Origin: Chara braunii
Lineage: Eukaryota > Streptophyta > Charophyceae > Charales > Characeae
NCBI GenBank assembly: GCA_003427395.1
Contig: BFEA01000354.1
Span: forward strand, 1,128,261 to 1,192,260
DNA length: 64,000 bases
Reading direction: 5' to 3'
Made by a program: the position numbers and the translations under genes. Shown here piece by piece: positions 46,466 through 55,740 of this stretch. The notes beneath the pieces were generated by a model. It ran no database searches and was not told the origin of the DNA. It saw nothing but the letters and a program-made list of their open reading frames with translations. Numbering within the stretch: position 1 is the first letter of the stretch; the number at the start of each line of letters is the position of its first letter.

Positions 46466-46708
46466 TTCCTAATTTCGACTACAGCTTGGGAGGTAGTAGA
46501 TCATATTGGGAAAAAGTTTCACCCCATGTTTGATCATAAACCTGTATGCTTGAGCATATAAACTCAGGAGCCAGCAAGAGGCAAGGGTCTTTTTAGGTTC
46601 AATACATATAACCTAGAAGATCCAGGCCTTGTTGCTTGGATGGAACAGTTTTTGTCCGATTGACAAAAAGTCAAACAACGTTACCCCTCTATTGGAGAAT
46701 GGTGGGAT
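46466..46708 (+). pseudogene. Endonuclease-RT linker with in-frame stops
   Basis: The endonuclease frame continues across stops at 46463, 46559 and 46661. It contains FDHKPVCL and FRFNTYNLEDPG, both conserved in the old LINE copy near 18.27 kb. Two of the stops fall where family members would plausibly carry Trp. Confidence 0.7.
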
Positions 46709-47488
46709 GTGGGAACAAATTTGTTCTCTAACCTGCTAAATGTCTTCTCGAGGATAATGTCGAATGACAGAAAGAGATCAGAGCAAAATTTGATCAAGCA
46801 GATTAAATATGCAGAAGACCGAATGCAGGAACATCCGATTTCTGTAGCAGTTTGGGGCAAGAAGAGAGCGCAACTGATAACTGAGTGGGATGAACTCCAA
46901 CAAAAGAATTTTGAGCGATGGGCTGACCGTCTACGGATTAAAGGGATATCTGTGTACGATCGGATGACGAAAGAGTCATTTCAAAGACTGCTTTCATCTC
47001 GGTCATCCCCCCCTATGAAAGAACTTTTGCATCCATTTGAGTTCGATGCTCCTAAAGCCAAGGAACTATCTGATTTGTGCAACTATGCTTCTTTGTACTA
47101 CAAGGACATTCTCACTTCACGGAACCAAGGCGCCAATGCTTTTCTAGATCTCTACAAGGACAACAACCACTGCGACGCCACCACTGTTCGTCTAACCTCA
47201 ACAGGGAGACTAAATCTCGATCGACCAATCACAATAACCGAAGCACGAGCAACACTAGAATCAATGGCAAAAGGAAAAGCGTCGGGCTGCAGTGGCCTAC
47301 CAACAGAAGTTTTTTTCGGTATGTGGGACCACGTGGGAAATGACTTGGTTGATATATACAACCAGATCTTAACAGGGGGATCCCTGTCAGCTAACATGAG
47401 AAGGGGCATAATCTCAGTCTTTTTTAAAAAAAGAGCGTGTCGAAATAAGAAACTTGCGCCCCATCTCGGTCCTGAACGTGTCATATAA
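46709..47488 (+). pseudogene. LINE ORF2 linker and start of reverse transcriptase
   Basis: This frame is the endonuclease frame. It encodes the helical linker typical between endonuclease and RT, then PITITEARATLESMAKGKASG and GLPTEVFFGMW, which correspond to the early RT motif (KAPGPDGLPxEFY). After GIISVFFKK the frame runs out because of the A run at 47426-47432; the correct continuation lies in another frame. Confidence 0.82.
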
Positions 47489-48068
47489 ACTGCTAGCCAA
47501 GATCTTGGCACACAGGCTGGGGAAAAATATTCCTGACCTCGTGGTCCCGGACCAAGCAACCTTCATTCGAGGACGGTCCATCTTCGATAACACAGTAACA
47601 GCAATCGAAACTCTTGAGATTGTCCAAAATGAGAACTGCAATATGGCGATCCTCCTCCTTGATTTGGAAAAGGCGTACGACCGGGTAAACTGGTCGTATA
47701 TCCTTTCAACATTAAAATGGTTGGAGTTCGGAGATAACTTAATTTTGTGGGTTAAAGCATTGTACACACTCTCTACCGCATCAGTAATCATCAACGGCAC
47801 CCTGTTGCAGAAATTTGCACTGACCCGATCATTGAGACAGGGGTGCCCCCTGACCCCCCTGCTATTTGCAGTTCAGTTCGAAGTTGTGTTGAACAACATT
47901 CGGGCTAATCCCCAAATCAAAGGAATGTCATGTGGGTTCTCTGGGTACAAAGTCAAAGACCTGGCAAATGATCTTTTCGTCGTGTTGAAAAATACAGTGG
48001 TCTCTTTGAAGGCCTTGAAGGAGTGTTTGGACAAGTTCTCTGAATTATCGGAAGCTGCCATAAACTGA
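47454..48068 (+). pseudogene. LINE ORF2 reverse transcriptase core, catalytically altered
   Basis: MRPISVLNVSYKLLAKILA and QATFIRGRSIFDN are RT entry motifs. Motif A is LLLDLEKAYDRVNW with its catalytic Asp. Motif B is LRQGCPLTPLLF. Motif C, normally F/YADD, reads LANDL (AND at 47964-47972), so one catalytic Asp is Asn. The frame continues from the previous one after a 1-nt shift at 47426-47432. A TGA at 48066 lies where the family would read on. The intact enzyme copies element RNA at the nick; this copy cannot be assumed active. Confidence 0.87.
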
Positions 48069-49250
48069 CACAAGTCGTTTTTTTTTTTGCCAGAGGTTTT
48101 TATGTTGGCTGTTCAGTGGGGAATGAAAAGAATAGTAAAAAATGATTCCGAACGTTTTGGGGGGCTTCAAATCTCTCTGTCGGACTGTTCTGAGAATTAG
48201 GATAGTATTTTAATGCAGAAAGCTCTCCACTGCTTAGTTACTTGGGGCAAGGCGCCCCGTCTATCTCTATTTGGTAGAGCTATGGTGCTCAATGGATCCC
48301 TGTTTGCACTACTATGATTCGTAGGAACAGTTTGAGCATTCGGTTTCCACTTATACACCATCATCAAAAGACGTGCGACAAAGTTTTTATGAAAACCGTA
48401 TACAGAGGATAGCGCTAATTTTCTGTCAAAAGTGACATGAAAAATGTTGTGCCTCTCAAGACAGGAAGGAGGTTTGAGACTGTTGGATCCCAAAAGACAG
48501 AACGATGTCATGCTGATCAAATGGGTGGTAAGAGCCTGCACTGAGTTTCCCGTACCACATTGGGTAATGCTAGTTGAACAAATATTAGCAAAAGAATGGA
48601 ACCTGACGCACGAACAAGATGTATGGGTGTGCATCTACATCCCGTCATATCAGAGAAGGTTGATAAAGTCCCCCTTCTGGGCTGCAATAATTCGTGCATG
48701 GAAGCAGCTCTGCCCGAATGTCAAGGTAAAACCAACGACAAAATCAGAAGTATTGAATCAAATTCTGTTTGAGAACCCAATAATATGCTCAGAAAACGGG
48801 ACCTGGCTCAAAGCGGACACCTCATCTGCAAGCTTTGGGAGAACGTGGAGAGAAAAGGGAGTCGTACGAGTTCAAGACATATGGGATGAATACACAGGAA
48901 CCTGGTGTTCAGTCGAAATCCTGAGACAGAAGTTGCACGGACTGCAAAAGGTAGAGGAAAAACTGGCTCTTATAATCAATGCTATCCCCGAGGCCTGAAA
49001 ACATTTGATTGGCCCTGATGAAATCGATCCGCCAGGTACCTGGTTCTCACTGAAACACCAGCCTGGGGACAAAGTATGAAAATTTTGCAATATTACGTCA
49101 GATGGAAAGCGAAACTTCCAAGGATGGTCGGTTATGGAACAGGGTCTTCTGGTGGAAACAACTGAAGACACTCAGCCCCCACTGGGAGAGGAACTGATTC
49201 AAGTAAGGGTGATGGAATCTCTTAAGACCAAGGCTATGCAGGAATAGACA
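48069..49250 (+). pseudogene. LINE ORF2 post-RT region, with several stops
   Basis: The frame of the RT core continues with stops before 48444, then is open at 48444-48998 and closed again near 49247. MLCLSRQEGGLRLLDPKRQN matches the conserved EGGL motif of plant LINEs. Several stops are TGA or TAG at sites where a Trp codon fits the family pattern, for example before KPYTED and before TVFDGGK. Confidence 0.75.
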
Positions 49251-49583
49251 GTGTTCGATGGAGGCAAACCAGTGATCAGACTGAAAGTAGATCCCAAGAT
49301 GTGGGAATGGCATGTTAAAGGCAAAGATGGAGAAAACCTGAGCCTGATGGAGTACCATCAGAAAACAGGATACGAATTGAAAACGCCATTAAAGGTTCCA
49401 CAGGTAGTAGCTCGCTCCAGATGGACACAACTGTTGGATGAGGACCCTGCCCTGATCGATGGCGCTGTCAAAATGTTGGGACCAACTGAGACTCATTCCT
49501 TGCTAAAGAAATACAACCATATTGTGTTTGCTATCACTTGTCTCAACGCCTTCGGCGGTGTGCCTGGTAAAACATGGCGTTAA
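49251..49583 (+). pseudogene. LINE ORF2 segment before the zinc-binding C-terminus
   Basis: This frame is in phase with the RT core and runs to 49583. It ends in GVPGKTWR just as the zf-RVT-like region begins in the next frame, which shows a second frameshift near 49560. I do not recognise a separate domain. Confidence 0.65.
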
Positions 49584-50073
49584 AGTGGAGATGAGCTGCC
49601 TCAGGTGTAGTTGGGCTTTTGAATCAACTGTACACCTCTGGTGGGATTGTCCTGCCTCAGCACGTATTTGGCAATGGATCGCGCGAACATGGGATCAGAT
49701 CACGAACGCTGTGTTCCCTTGGGATAAGAGATGGGTGTTGTTGGGAGGAGTACCAGACAACGTAAGCTTGCACAAAGGGTGGGGGTATGTTGCTCAAGTA
49801 ATAAGAGTTATTGCCATAGCAGTGATATGGCAAGAAAGGAATACAAGAATCTTTGAAGGACTGGAGGGGACAAACAAGCAAGCAAGATCATCATTTGTCA
49901 GACAGTTGCGCCTATCCATTCTGGCGGACTGGAGAAGGAAAGTCCTGAAAGGTGGAAACAAGGAGAGGGGAAGAAGCTGGTTCAGAGAGACTTGGTGTAT
50001 GGATCATAAGATAACATTTATTTCTTCACATGATCAAGTGGCGTTGGACTCTTGGTTGTTCAAGGATTGTTAA
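49522..50073 (+). pseudogene. LINE ORF2 C-terminus, zf-RVT-like
   Basis: SCLRCSWAFESTVHLWWDC carries the Cys-x2-Cys and His/Cys ligands typical of the zf-RVT domain that ends many plant LINE ORF2 proteins. VIWQERNTRIFEG follows, also conserved. The frame ends at 50071-50073. The same order is found in the old copy at 21.96-22.53 kb. Confidence 0.82.
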
Positions 50074-50713
50074 GGAATTATTTCCTACCTGGACGCTCGG
50101 TAGTGGGTATCGCAGGAGATAGGCAGAAAAAAGTTTTTGGAGGGAGCAGCCAGGTAGGCAGACTAGAATCCTGGGGATTTTCCCACCGCAATAGGTGGAT
50201 GATAAGTGTAATGAGGGAATAATAGGTATGATACCAGGAACTGAGACATAGGGATAGGCTTATAACTAGTGTTACAAGGGGTGTAGAAAGAGGAAAAAAA
50301 GAAACATGGCTAGCATAGACGTTAGTAGGTGATAGGTGAGTACTTAGCTAAGTCTTTAGTATGCTTTCCTTTTTCCTTTTGGTGGGGTTTCACCTTTGTT
50401 TTTTTTCTTCTTTTTTTTTTGTTCTTTTTTTTCTTTTTTCTTTTTTCTTTTTTTTTTTCTTCCTTTTTTTCTCTTGAATTGTGAGGCTTTTAAGGCCTGA
50501 GGTAGTTTTTAATTGTTTAGGGGTTGGAGAAGTCAGGACAGCGATCGAGAATTTGCCACTTCTGTCTCTGGACGAATTCCAACGCCCTCAGCCAAACCTG
50601 GGTAATGGCCCTAGTGGTTCATCTCCAGGCTGTTTGTGGAGGATTCCTGGCCTCTTTGTTAATGAGTAACGGAATGAGCAGAGTCTTTGTCTAAAAAAAT
50701 AATAATAATAAAA
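50074..50713 (+). other. LINE 3' UTR and tail
   Basis: It has no open frame, and a strong T-rich tract at about 50395-50475. It ends in AAAAAAATAATAATAATAAAA-like sequence at 50692-50713, taken as the element's 3' tail. No terminator-like stem is needed for this class. Confidence 0.65.
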
Positions 50714-50730
50714 CAAAGGAGACATGCCCT

Positions 50731-50774
50731 ACGAGAATGAATCTTCCTCGATAAAAAAAAAGATTCATTCTCGT
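50731..50774. repeat. Perfect inverted repeat 1 (15-bp arms)
   Basis: ACGAGAATGAATCTT (50731-50745) and AAGATTCATTCTCGT (50760-50774) pair perfectly around a 14-nt loop. Confidence 0.95.
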
Positions 50775-50775
50775 G

Positions 50776-50852
50776 AGAGAGAGAGGGAGAGAGAGAGAGA
50801 GAGGGCGTCAGATGCTGGCTGACGCCCTCTCTCTCTCTCTCTCTCTCTCTCT
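50776..50852. repeat. Inverted repeat 2: GA run, core hairpin, CT run
   Basis: AGAGGGCGTCAG (50800-50811) and CTGACGCCCTCT (50819-50830) pair around ATGCTGG. The flanking GA and CT microsatellites extend the pairing on both sides. Confidence 0.95.
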
Positions 50853-50856
50853 TTTG

Positions 50857-50895
<39 letters not shown>

Positions 50896-50922
50896 TCTCT
50901 CTCGTTCTCTCTATCTATCTCT

Positions 50923-50994
50923 CAAAGCCAACGTTGAAATGCGAATAAATCTTCCGCGTTATCGCGGAAGATTTATTCGCATTTCAACGTTGGC

Positions 50995-50998
<4 letters not shown>
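50923..50998. repeat. Perfect inverted repeat 3 (36-bp arms, 4-nt loop)
   Basis: The arm 50923-50958 is the exact reverse complement of 50963-50998; the loop is TTAT. The flanks are CT-rich on the left and GA-rich on the right. Confidence 0.97.
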
Positions 50999-51001
<3 letters not shown>

Positions 51002-51076
<75 letters not shown>

Positions 51077-51077
51077 G
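51002..51077. repeat. (GA)n microsatellite
   Basis: Nearly perfect GA repeats between inverted repeats 3 and 4. Confidence 0.97.
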
Positions 51078-51080
51078 GCG

Positions 51081-51138
51081 TCAACCAGTGTCTGACGCCG
51101 AGTTTGGTGCACCAAACTCGGCGTCAGACACTGGTTGA
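51081..51138. repeat. Perfect 58-bp palindrome, inverted repeat 4
   Basis: The arms 51081-51109 and 51110-51138 are exact reverse complements with no loop; the centre is GGTGCACC. GA-rich DNA lies on the left and CT-rich DNA on the right. Confidence 0.97.
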
Positions 51139-51195
51139 AGCCCCCCCTCTCTCTCTCTCTCATTCTTCCCCCCCTTCCCCCGGCCCGCCGCGCCT

Positions 51196-51257
51196 NNNNN
51201 NNNNNNNNNNNNNNNNNNNNNNNNNNNNNNNNNNNNNNNNNNNNNNNNNNNNNNNNN
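51196..51257. other. Assembly gap (62 N)
   Basis: A run of N follows a C-rich sequence and precedes TTTTTTTTGGGCCCCCG, which looks like low-quality gap-edge sequence. Confidence 0.99.
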
Positions 51258-52306
51258 TTTTTTTTGGGCCCCCGTTTTTGGGGGACTACCGGTCGCACGC
51301 CGGTGGGTACCCCACGCGATGCGGCGCGTTAACGGCCGTGTCGATTTCTTCAAGCAGGGAGAGGTACTGGTGGTTTAATCAGGGAAGCACAACGACTGGC
51401 CTCTCATATGATTCTCGGTCCCTCCGCTACCGGCTGTCCCCTGACCGGTGTCCCCTACTGAGGGTTCCTGAAGTCAATAAGACCACCCTGGGCTGAAAAG
51501 GCCACCGGGTGTCAGATTATACAAGATTGAATGTACCTGGGCTGGTTAGTCCGATGATGATACCTCAAGGTCATCGCCCTTTCAAATTAAAAAAAAATAT
51601 GGGAATGCCGACTATAACCAGTCCTAGTGCAAACTTTCATTTATACCCGGGAAACAGCTGGCAGCAATTGTTTGCATGCCAAAGACCCAGTTGGACCCAG
51701 AATGGTATCGTAATATTGTGGTATCGGGGCAGAAATCCTAACAATGGTATTTGCCTTGTATTTTCAATGTCGGACACTGTCCGATTTCTTACATGAGTTT
51801 TCTTTAAAAGGTTTGACTTGATGAAGTGGAAACACTGTTGAGGCGTATTCTGACTCGGCCGTGATTAAAGAAATCAAAGTTTTTGTGTTTAGAAAACAAA
51901 TGTCAAACTACCAGCAGATATGATGGAAAAAATAGACAGTGTAACCAAACACTTTTTCGTTGAATAGGGTCAGGTAGACAGAAGGTAGTGGAAATGTTTT
52001 TTTTTTTTTTTTTTTTTTTTTAATTATGACGCGCGATTCGTTTTTTTTTTAAGGCAAAAAAGGGTGGTCGTGTTGTGCGATAATGTAAAAGTTCGGGGAT
52101 TTAGACTTATTTCATGTGGAGGATTGTCTTGTCGGATTTAAGGGTTTGCGACCTACTCTAGCAGGGTAGACGTGCGTTTGTTTGGTAGATGTTGTTTGGC
52201 GGTTTGAACAGCAGGAACAGGCAGAGGTCTACCGAGCTATTTGAAGGTTGTTCTTGTTGGGCACAACCCTTCATATAAAAGAGTTGCTCCTATATGATAT
52301 GAAATA
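51258..52306. other. Intergenic DNA with a decayed copy of the 0.89-kb hairpin repeat
   Basis: GGGGCAGAAATCCTAACAAT at 51726-51745, continuing to AATGTCGGAC near 51765, matches 889-940. A T tract lies at 51996-52021. GGTACTGGTGGTTTAA (51364-51379) is the reverse complement of a TTAAACCACCAGTAC motif also present near 23775 and 43385. No gene is seen. Confidence 0.5.
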
Positions 52307-52310
52307 AAAG

Positions 52311-52397
52311 TTAGCCCGGTAGGATAATATGTTAGATTATCGCCCAACTGATACCGGGATCAAACCCGACAGGCTAATACTTGGGCTTGCTCCTTTT
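52311..52397 (+). mobile_element. tRNA-like short element, copy B
   Basis: Box A-like TAGCCCGGTAGG lies at 52312-52323 and box B-like GGATCAAACCC at 52357-52367, the latter inside a CGGG/CCCG stem. TTAGCC (52311-52316) pairs with GGCTAA (52372-52377). GGGCTTGCTCC then TTTT at 52383-52397 resembles the GGGCTAGCTC-TTTT end of copies A and C. Confidence 0.5.
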
Positions 52398-52960
52398 GGA
52401 GCAACCCACTTGGTAGAATTATGAGGCAGAGTCATTTTCGACTGCGAGATCATCCGATCGCATGACCGAAATCGGTCGCGCACGAGATTCACATGGCCCC
52501 TGCGCAAGGATGACACACATAAATCGATAAATCATTCAAATATTTTCGATCCCTTGTGGGATTGAAATCAAGTCTATATTTCAAGAGTTGGTGAAAACAC
52601 TCATGTGACACCTGAACGGGAGGAAAGGTTGTTGGCTTATGCTAATGGTTTTCTCAAAAAGAAAAAAAAAAGAAAAAAAAGTTGGAGTGTCAAATGGCGC
52701 ATAACTATATGGCCCGAGACTTACAGTCCCCAAAAAGAACAGCAGGCGCCCGTTGAAAACGGGCAACCATTTTGCTCTCGAAGGTAAGTAGGGTTTTTTT
52801 TTTTTTTTTTAGATATCGTTTTAAGATTTAGTTTTAAATTTTCAGTTTTATTATTATTATTATTATTATTTTTTCTTTTTTTTATAGACCACTGAAGTGC
52901 CCGTTCGTTAAAATAAATGGGCCAAACTTCCTACTTGACGGTACACTTCATGCTACTTTA
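52398..52960. other. Intergenic DNA, A- and T-rich tracts
   Basis: TTGCTCC/GGAGCAA forms a hairpin at 52387-52404. A T tract lies at 52793-52811, a TTA run at 52851-52870. No gene is seen. Confidence 0.5.
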
Positions 52961-53044
52961 ATTGATAGGAAGAGCAAAATCGAATGAATCTCCCCCTAAA
53001 ACGTGGAAATATATATTAACTACATTAATGTATATGTGTGTTTG

Positions 53045-53133
<89 letters not shown>

Positions 53134-53207
53134 TCGAGAGGTTACCAACCACGTCGCAAATCTCATGCAACTTCCAACGATGGGATGAGCAAAATTGAAT
53201 GAATTTT
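52961..53207. repeat. Two units of a microsatellite-associated repeat around (GA)n
   Basis: ATTGATAGGAAGAGCAAAAT then CGAATGAATCTCC (from about 52961) and AACGATGGGATGAGCAAAAT then TGAATGAATT (from about 53176) flank a GA microsatellite at 53048-53130. The same motif in reverse orientation recurs three times at 58.5-59.0 kb, again beside TG/GA microsatellites. Confidence 0.7.
53048..53130. repeat. (GA)n microsatellite
   Basis: Perfect GA dinucleotides over about 83 bp. Confidence 0.97.
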
Positions 53208-53399
53208 TATTAAGAACATGAAAATGTACAACGTTTTATTTCCCCCTCCCCTCGTTTCAACGGGTTGCACCTACAGTCTCTAAGGATAGAAGAACGGGCG
53301 CTCATTTTTATGGCATTAGGGGGAATAAATTATGTTTTTTGTTTTTGTTTCTCTAGTTCCCCGTCTCGTTCAAGGAAAGAAATAGGCGTCGTTGTTGGA

Positions 53400-54300
53400 G
53401 CAAAAGACGCCACCTCATGTATTGCAACTTAAAAAAAAAAAACGAGGCAAACAACCTCATGGTTAAAAACAACAGTCAGTTTGGTTGTATAGGAGCATGA
53501 CGAGCTTCCACTTCATATGACACGAATATTCACACGAGTAGAAGTAAAGGGGCTTAGGGAGTTAGAGAGAGCGAAAAAAAAAGGAACGGGAGGCTGGGAG
53601 AGGGAAGACCTATCTCTCCCAACCTACAAATTGTCCTCCTCGTCTTCATGGAAGGACAAAAGGGGGAAAAAAAAAATGTTGTTCAATTCAAAAATATGTA
53701 CCTGACCAAGGCAAAGGTCAGGCGCGCGCAGTTATAATTAGTTTTATTTTTATTTATTTTTTAGTTATTTTTGAGTTATTTTTTTTTGTTTTTTTATGCA
53801 TTCTCGTAAGTACACTTGTCCTCACGAGGTGCTACCTCTGCCAGAGGTAATTGTCAGTCTCCGTTTTCAGAGGGAGCCTGAAAACTAAAGGGTCAAAAAG
53901 AAAAAGGCTAAGTACAACCTTCACCTCGATGTATCTGTAATGGGAAATGAGGCTAGATCCATCAAACTGAAAGGGGTTGTATCTCTTCAACCCCTTACCG
54001 CAAAAATAAAAGAAAAAACATTATAGAAATGTCATAACCTCAGCTATCTCGTGAAATTTCGAGATAGCTAAAGTAAAGAAAAAGAACAAAAATATGGTAG
54101 TTAAAAAAACTACCCCCACTAAGGTTGTGGCTGTCATGCGGCCATAATTAGTCTTTGATGTTGGTCAGATCAAGGGTTCACTGTGAGCTTGCGATTTTGC
54201 GTGGGGGCTGGAGTAACGTCCATCCCTCCTCAACCACTATAAAAAAGACAGTTGTCCCCAGATGACACACAGAAGCACTCGTGTTGTCAGTGTGTGACAT
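53400..54300. other. Hairpin-dense intergenic DNA
   Basis: Perfect stems lie at 53631-53637/53653-53659 (7 bp), 53701-53707/53716-53722 (7), 53834-53840/53842-53848 (7), 53864-53870/53878-53884 (7), 53970-53978/53987-53995 (9), 54042-54051/54060-54069 (10) and 54096-54102/54108-54114 (7). No gene is seen. Confidence 0.7.
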
Positions 54301-54899
54301 GCACACTTGAATGTTGTTGGGCTGCTGGAGGAGCTATCTGAGGCAACGGGAGAGGAGGACAGAGTGTTGCAGAGGAGCGAGAGAGGTAGAGCAGGAAAAC
54401 CATAGCCAGGGTAGGGAGCATTCTACTCCTCTTCCTTCTGGCTGGTGCTGGTCCAGTGGGACGAAACTTGGGACGTTGTGGGACCACGGCGGCACGACAT
54501 TAGTAAACTTTGGGCCTGAATTTTTATCTAGTTTGGTGGGAGAATTTTTAATGGCGACGGCAGAACCTCAAAGCTTCAGTGGCAGCGGTACCGGCGGACA
54601 GACATTCGACAGGACTGGTTTCTCACTTCTATGGGGAAGTGCTACCGAAATCTTTCGGCCCTAACGGTCCAATTTTAGTAGCGTTATGCTGCCAAAATTA
54701 AGACTCGTCAGGCGGTACTAGGTGAAGGAAAATTGTCGGCACATCAAGGGATCGACGACAACATCTGTGGATAAATAATTTTGACGTAAGGAATCAACAA
54801 GGAAACGACATGTTGTCGTACCAAATACCCTTACAAGGGTATTTGGCGTGTTTCTCGGAAGTCACGCTGGTACGGCCTCGTCAGGAGTTAACGGCGCAC
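54301..54899. other. Intergenic DNA with motif and 12-bp hairpin
   Basis: GGGGAAGTGCTACCGAAATCT (about 54633-54653) is a reverse-orientation unit of the motif arrayed at 4.5-5.0 kb. CCAAATACCCTT/AAGGGTATTTGG at 54821-54846 is a perfect 12-bp stem with a 2-nt loop. A 117-codon + frame at 54311-54664 shows no domain. Confidence 0.55.
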
Positions 54900-55740
54900 T
54901 TGCGGGTGAGAGTTTAGTCCTGCCCAGATGAGCGGCGCGCAAGGTGCGTCAACGGCGAAGTGCAACCGGGCGTGGTGGTCCTCGAGTTATAGTTATTTTT
55001 AAGTATTTTTATTTTTTTATTATTCCTGGTCGTATTTTTATTTTTATTGCTTTGACTTGGTGGTCGGTTTCGAGACCGACGTCGGGACCGACTCGCCTGG
55101 CTCCGTTACGGTATTGCCGGGCACGGATGGTCGTCGCGGCAGTCGAGGAACTTGATCATGGGCATCTTTCGATGGACCCGTTCGGGTCCCTGCGTGTTGG
55201 GGATGCTGGCAAAATTCGTCTATCCTACTGACATTGGAACATGGACCGAGGAGGTCAACGTGTGCGAGTGTGGTGGGGTTCGTGGTCATGGCTTCCCTCA
55301 CTTCCCACTTGGAGAGCGTTGATAGCCTTAAAGTGGAAGGGAACACTCTGAGCGGGTCTGTGGGACTGCAGCCCGAGGGTGGCGGGGATCGTTGCGGGTG
55401 GACCGTCCGGCCCCACCGTCTGCTGTGAGAGGCGTGAGTGTGAGCATGCCCGCCGAGGCCCGAAGATGGTGAACTATGTCTGAGCTGGGCGGGGTCAGTG
55501 GGACGCGGCCACACACTGGGCTGTGTGGCAGGGCTGTCCCAACAGAAGTTCCCATGGGACACTTTCTCACTTCGGCCTTCAAAACTCTTATTTGAATATT
55601 TGCTACTACCACCAAGATTTGCACCGGGACCCGTCTTATCACCCACAGACCCTGCTGTATGCCCTGTGCTCTCCCATTCAATGCGACCTCGGGATCACTA
55701 CAGCGGCCAAGTGCAGGTCGCGTGCCTTGGCACTACTCGT
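54900..55740 (-). mobile_element. Dispersed retroelement-like family, copy 2
   Basis: This is the reverse-complement match of 8500-9330. On the minus strand a frame of 200 codons (55044-55646) is open and contains LSKWE, NPTTL and VDLLGP in the order seen at 8.9-9.1 kb, then an A-rich segment (about 55000-55050 in + coordinates). The protein is Pro/Ser/Arg-rich and unrecognised. Homology of both copies at nucleotide and peptide level supports a dispersed repeat, not a unique gene. Confidence 0.45.

Larger units (their letters stand above)
43330..50713 (+). mobile_element. Younger LINE (plant-type non-LTR retrotransposon), inactive
   Basis: The order is a 5' leader with tandem units, ORF1 (CCHC knuckle), AP-type endonuclease, reverse transcriptase, zf-RVT-like C-terminus, 3' UTR with a T-rich tract, and an A/AAT-rich tail at about 50692-50713. 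It is about 7 kb and lacks LTRs and an RNase H I recognise, as in plant L1-type elements. Lesions include in-frame stops in ORF1 and ORF2, a frameshift at the A run 47426-47432, another near 49560, and lost catalytic residues in endonuclease and RT. The 5' boundary and target-site duplications could not be fixed by eye. Confidence 0.9.

Noticed and set aside
50939-51496. Frame of 185 codons across the gap
   Set aside because: It runs through GA repeats, a palindrome and the N run, so it is not a real reading frame.
54311-54664. 117-codon + strand frame as a gene
   Set aside because: There is no domain or exon partner, and it overlaps a unit of a dispersed structured motif.
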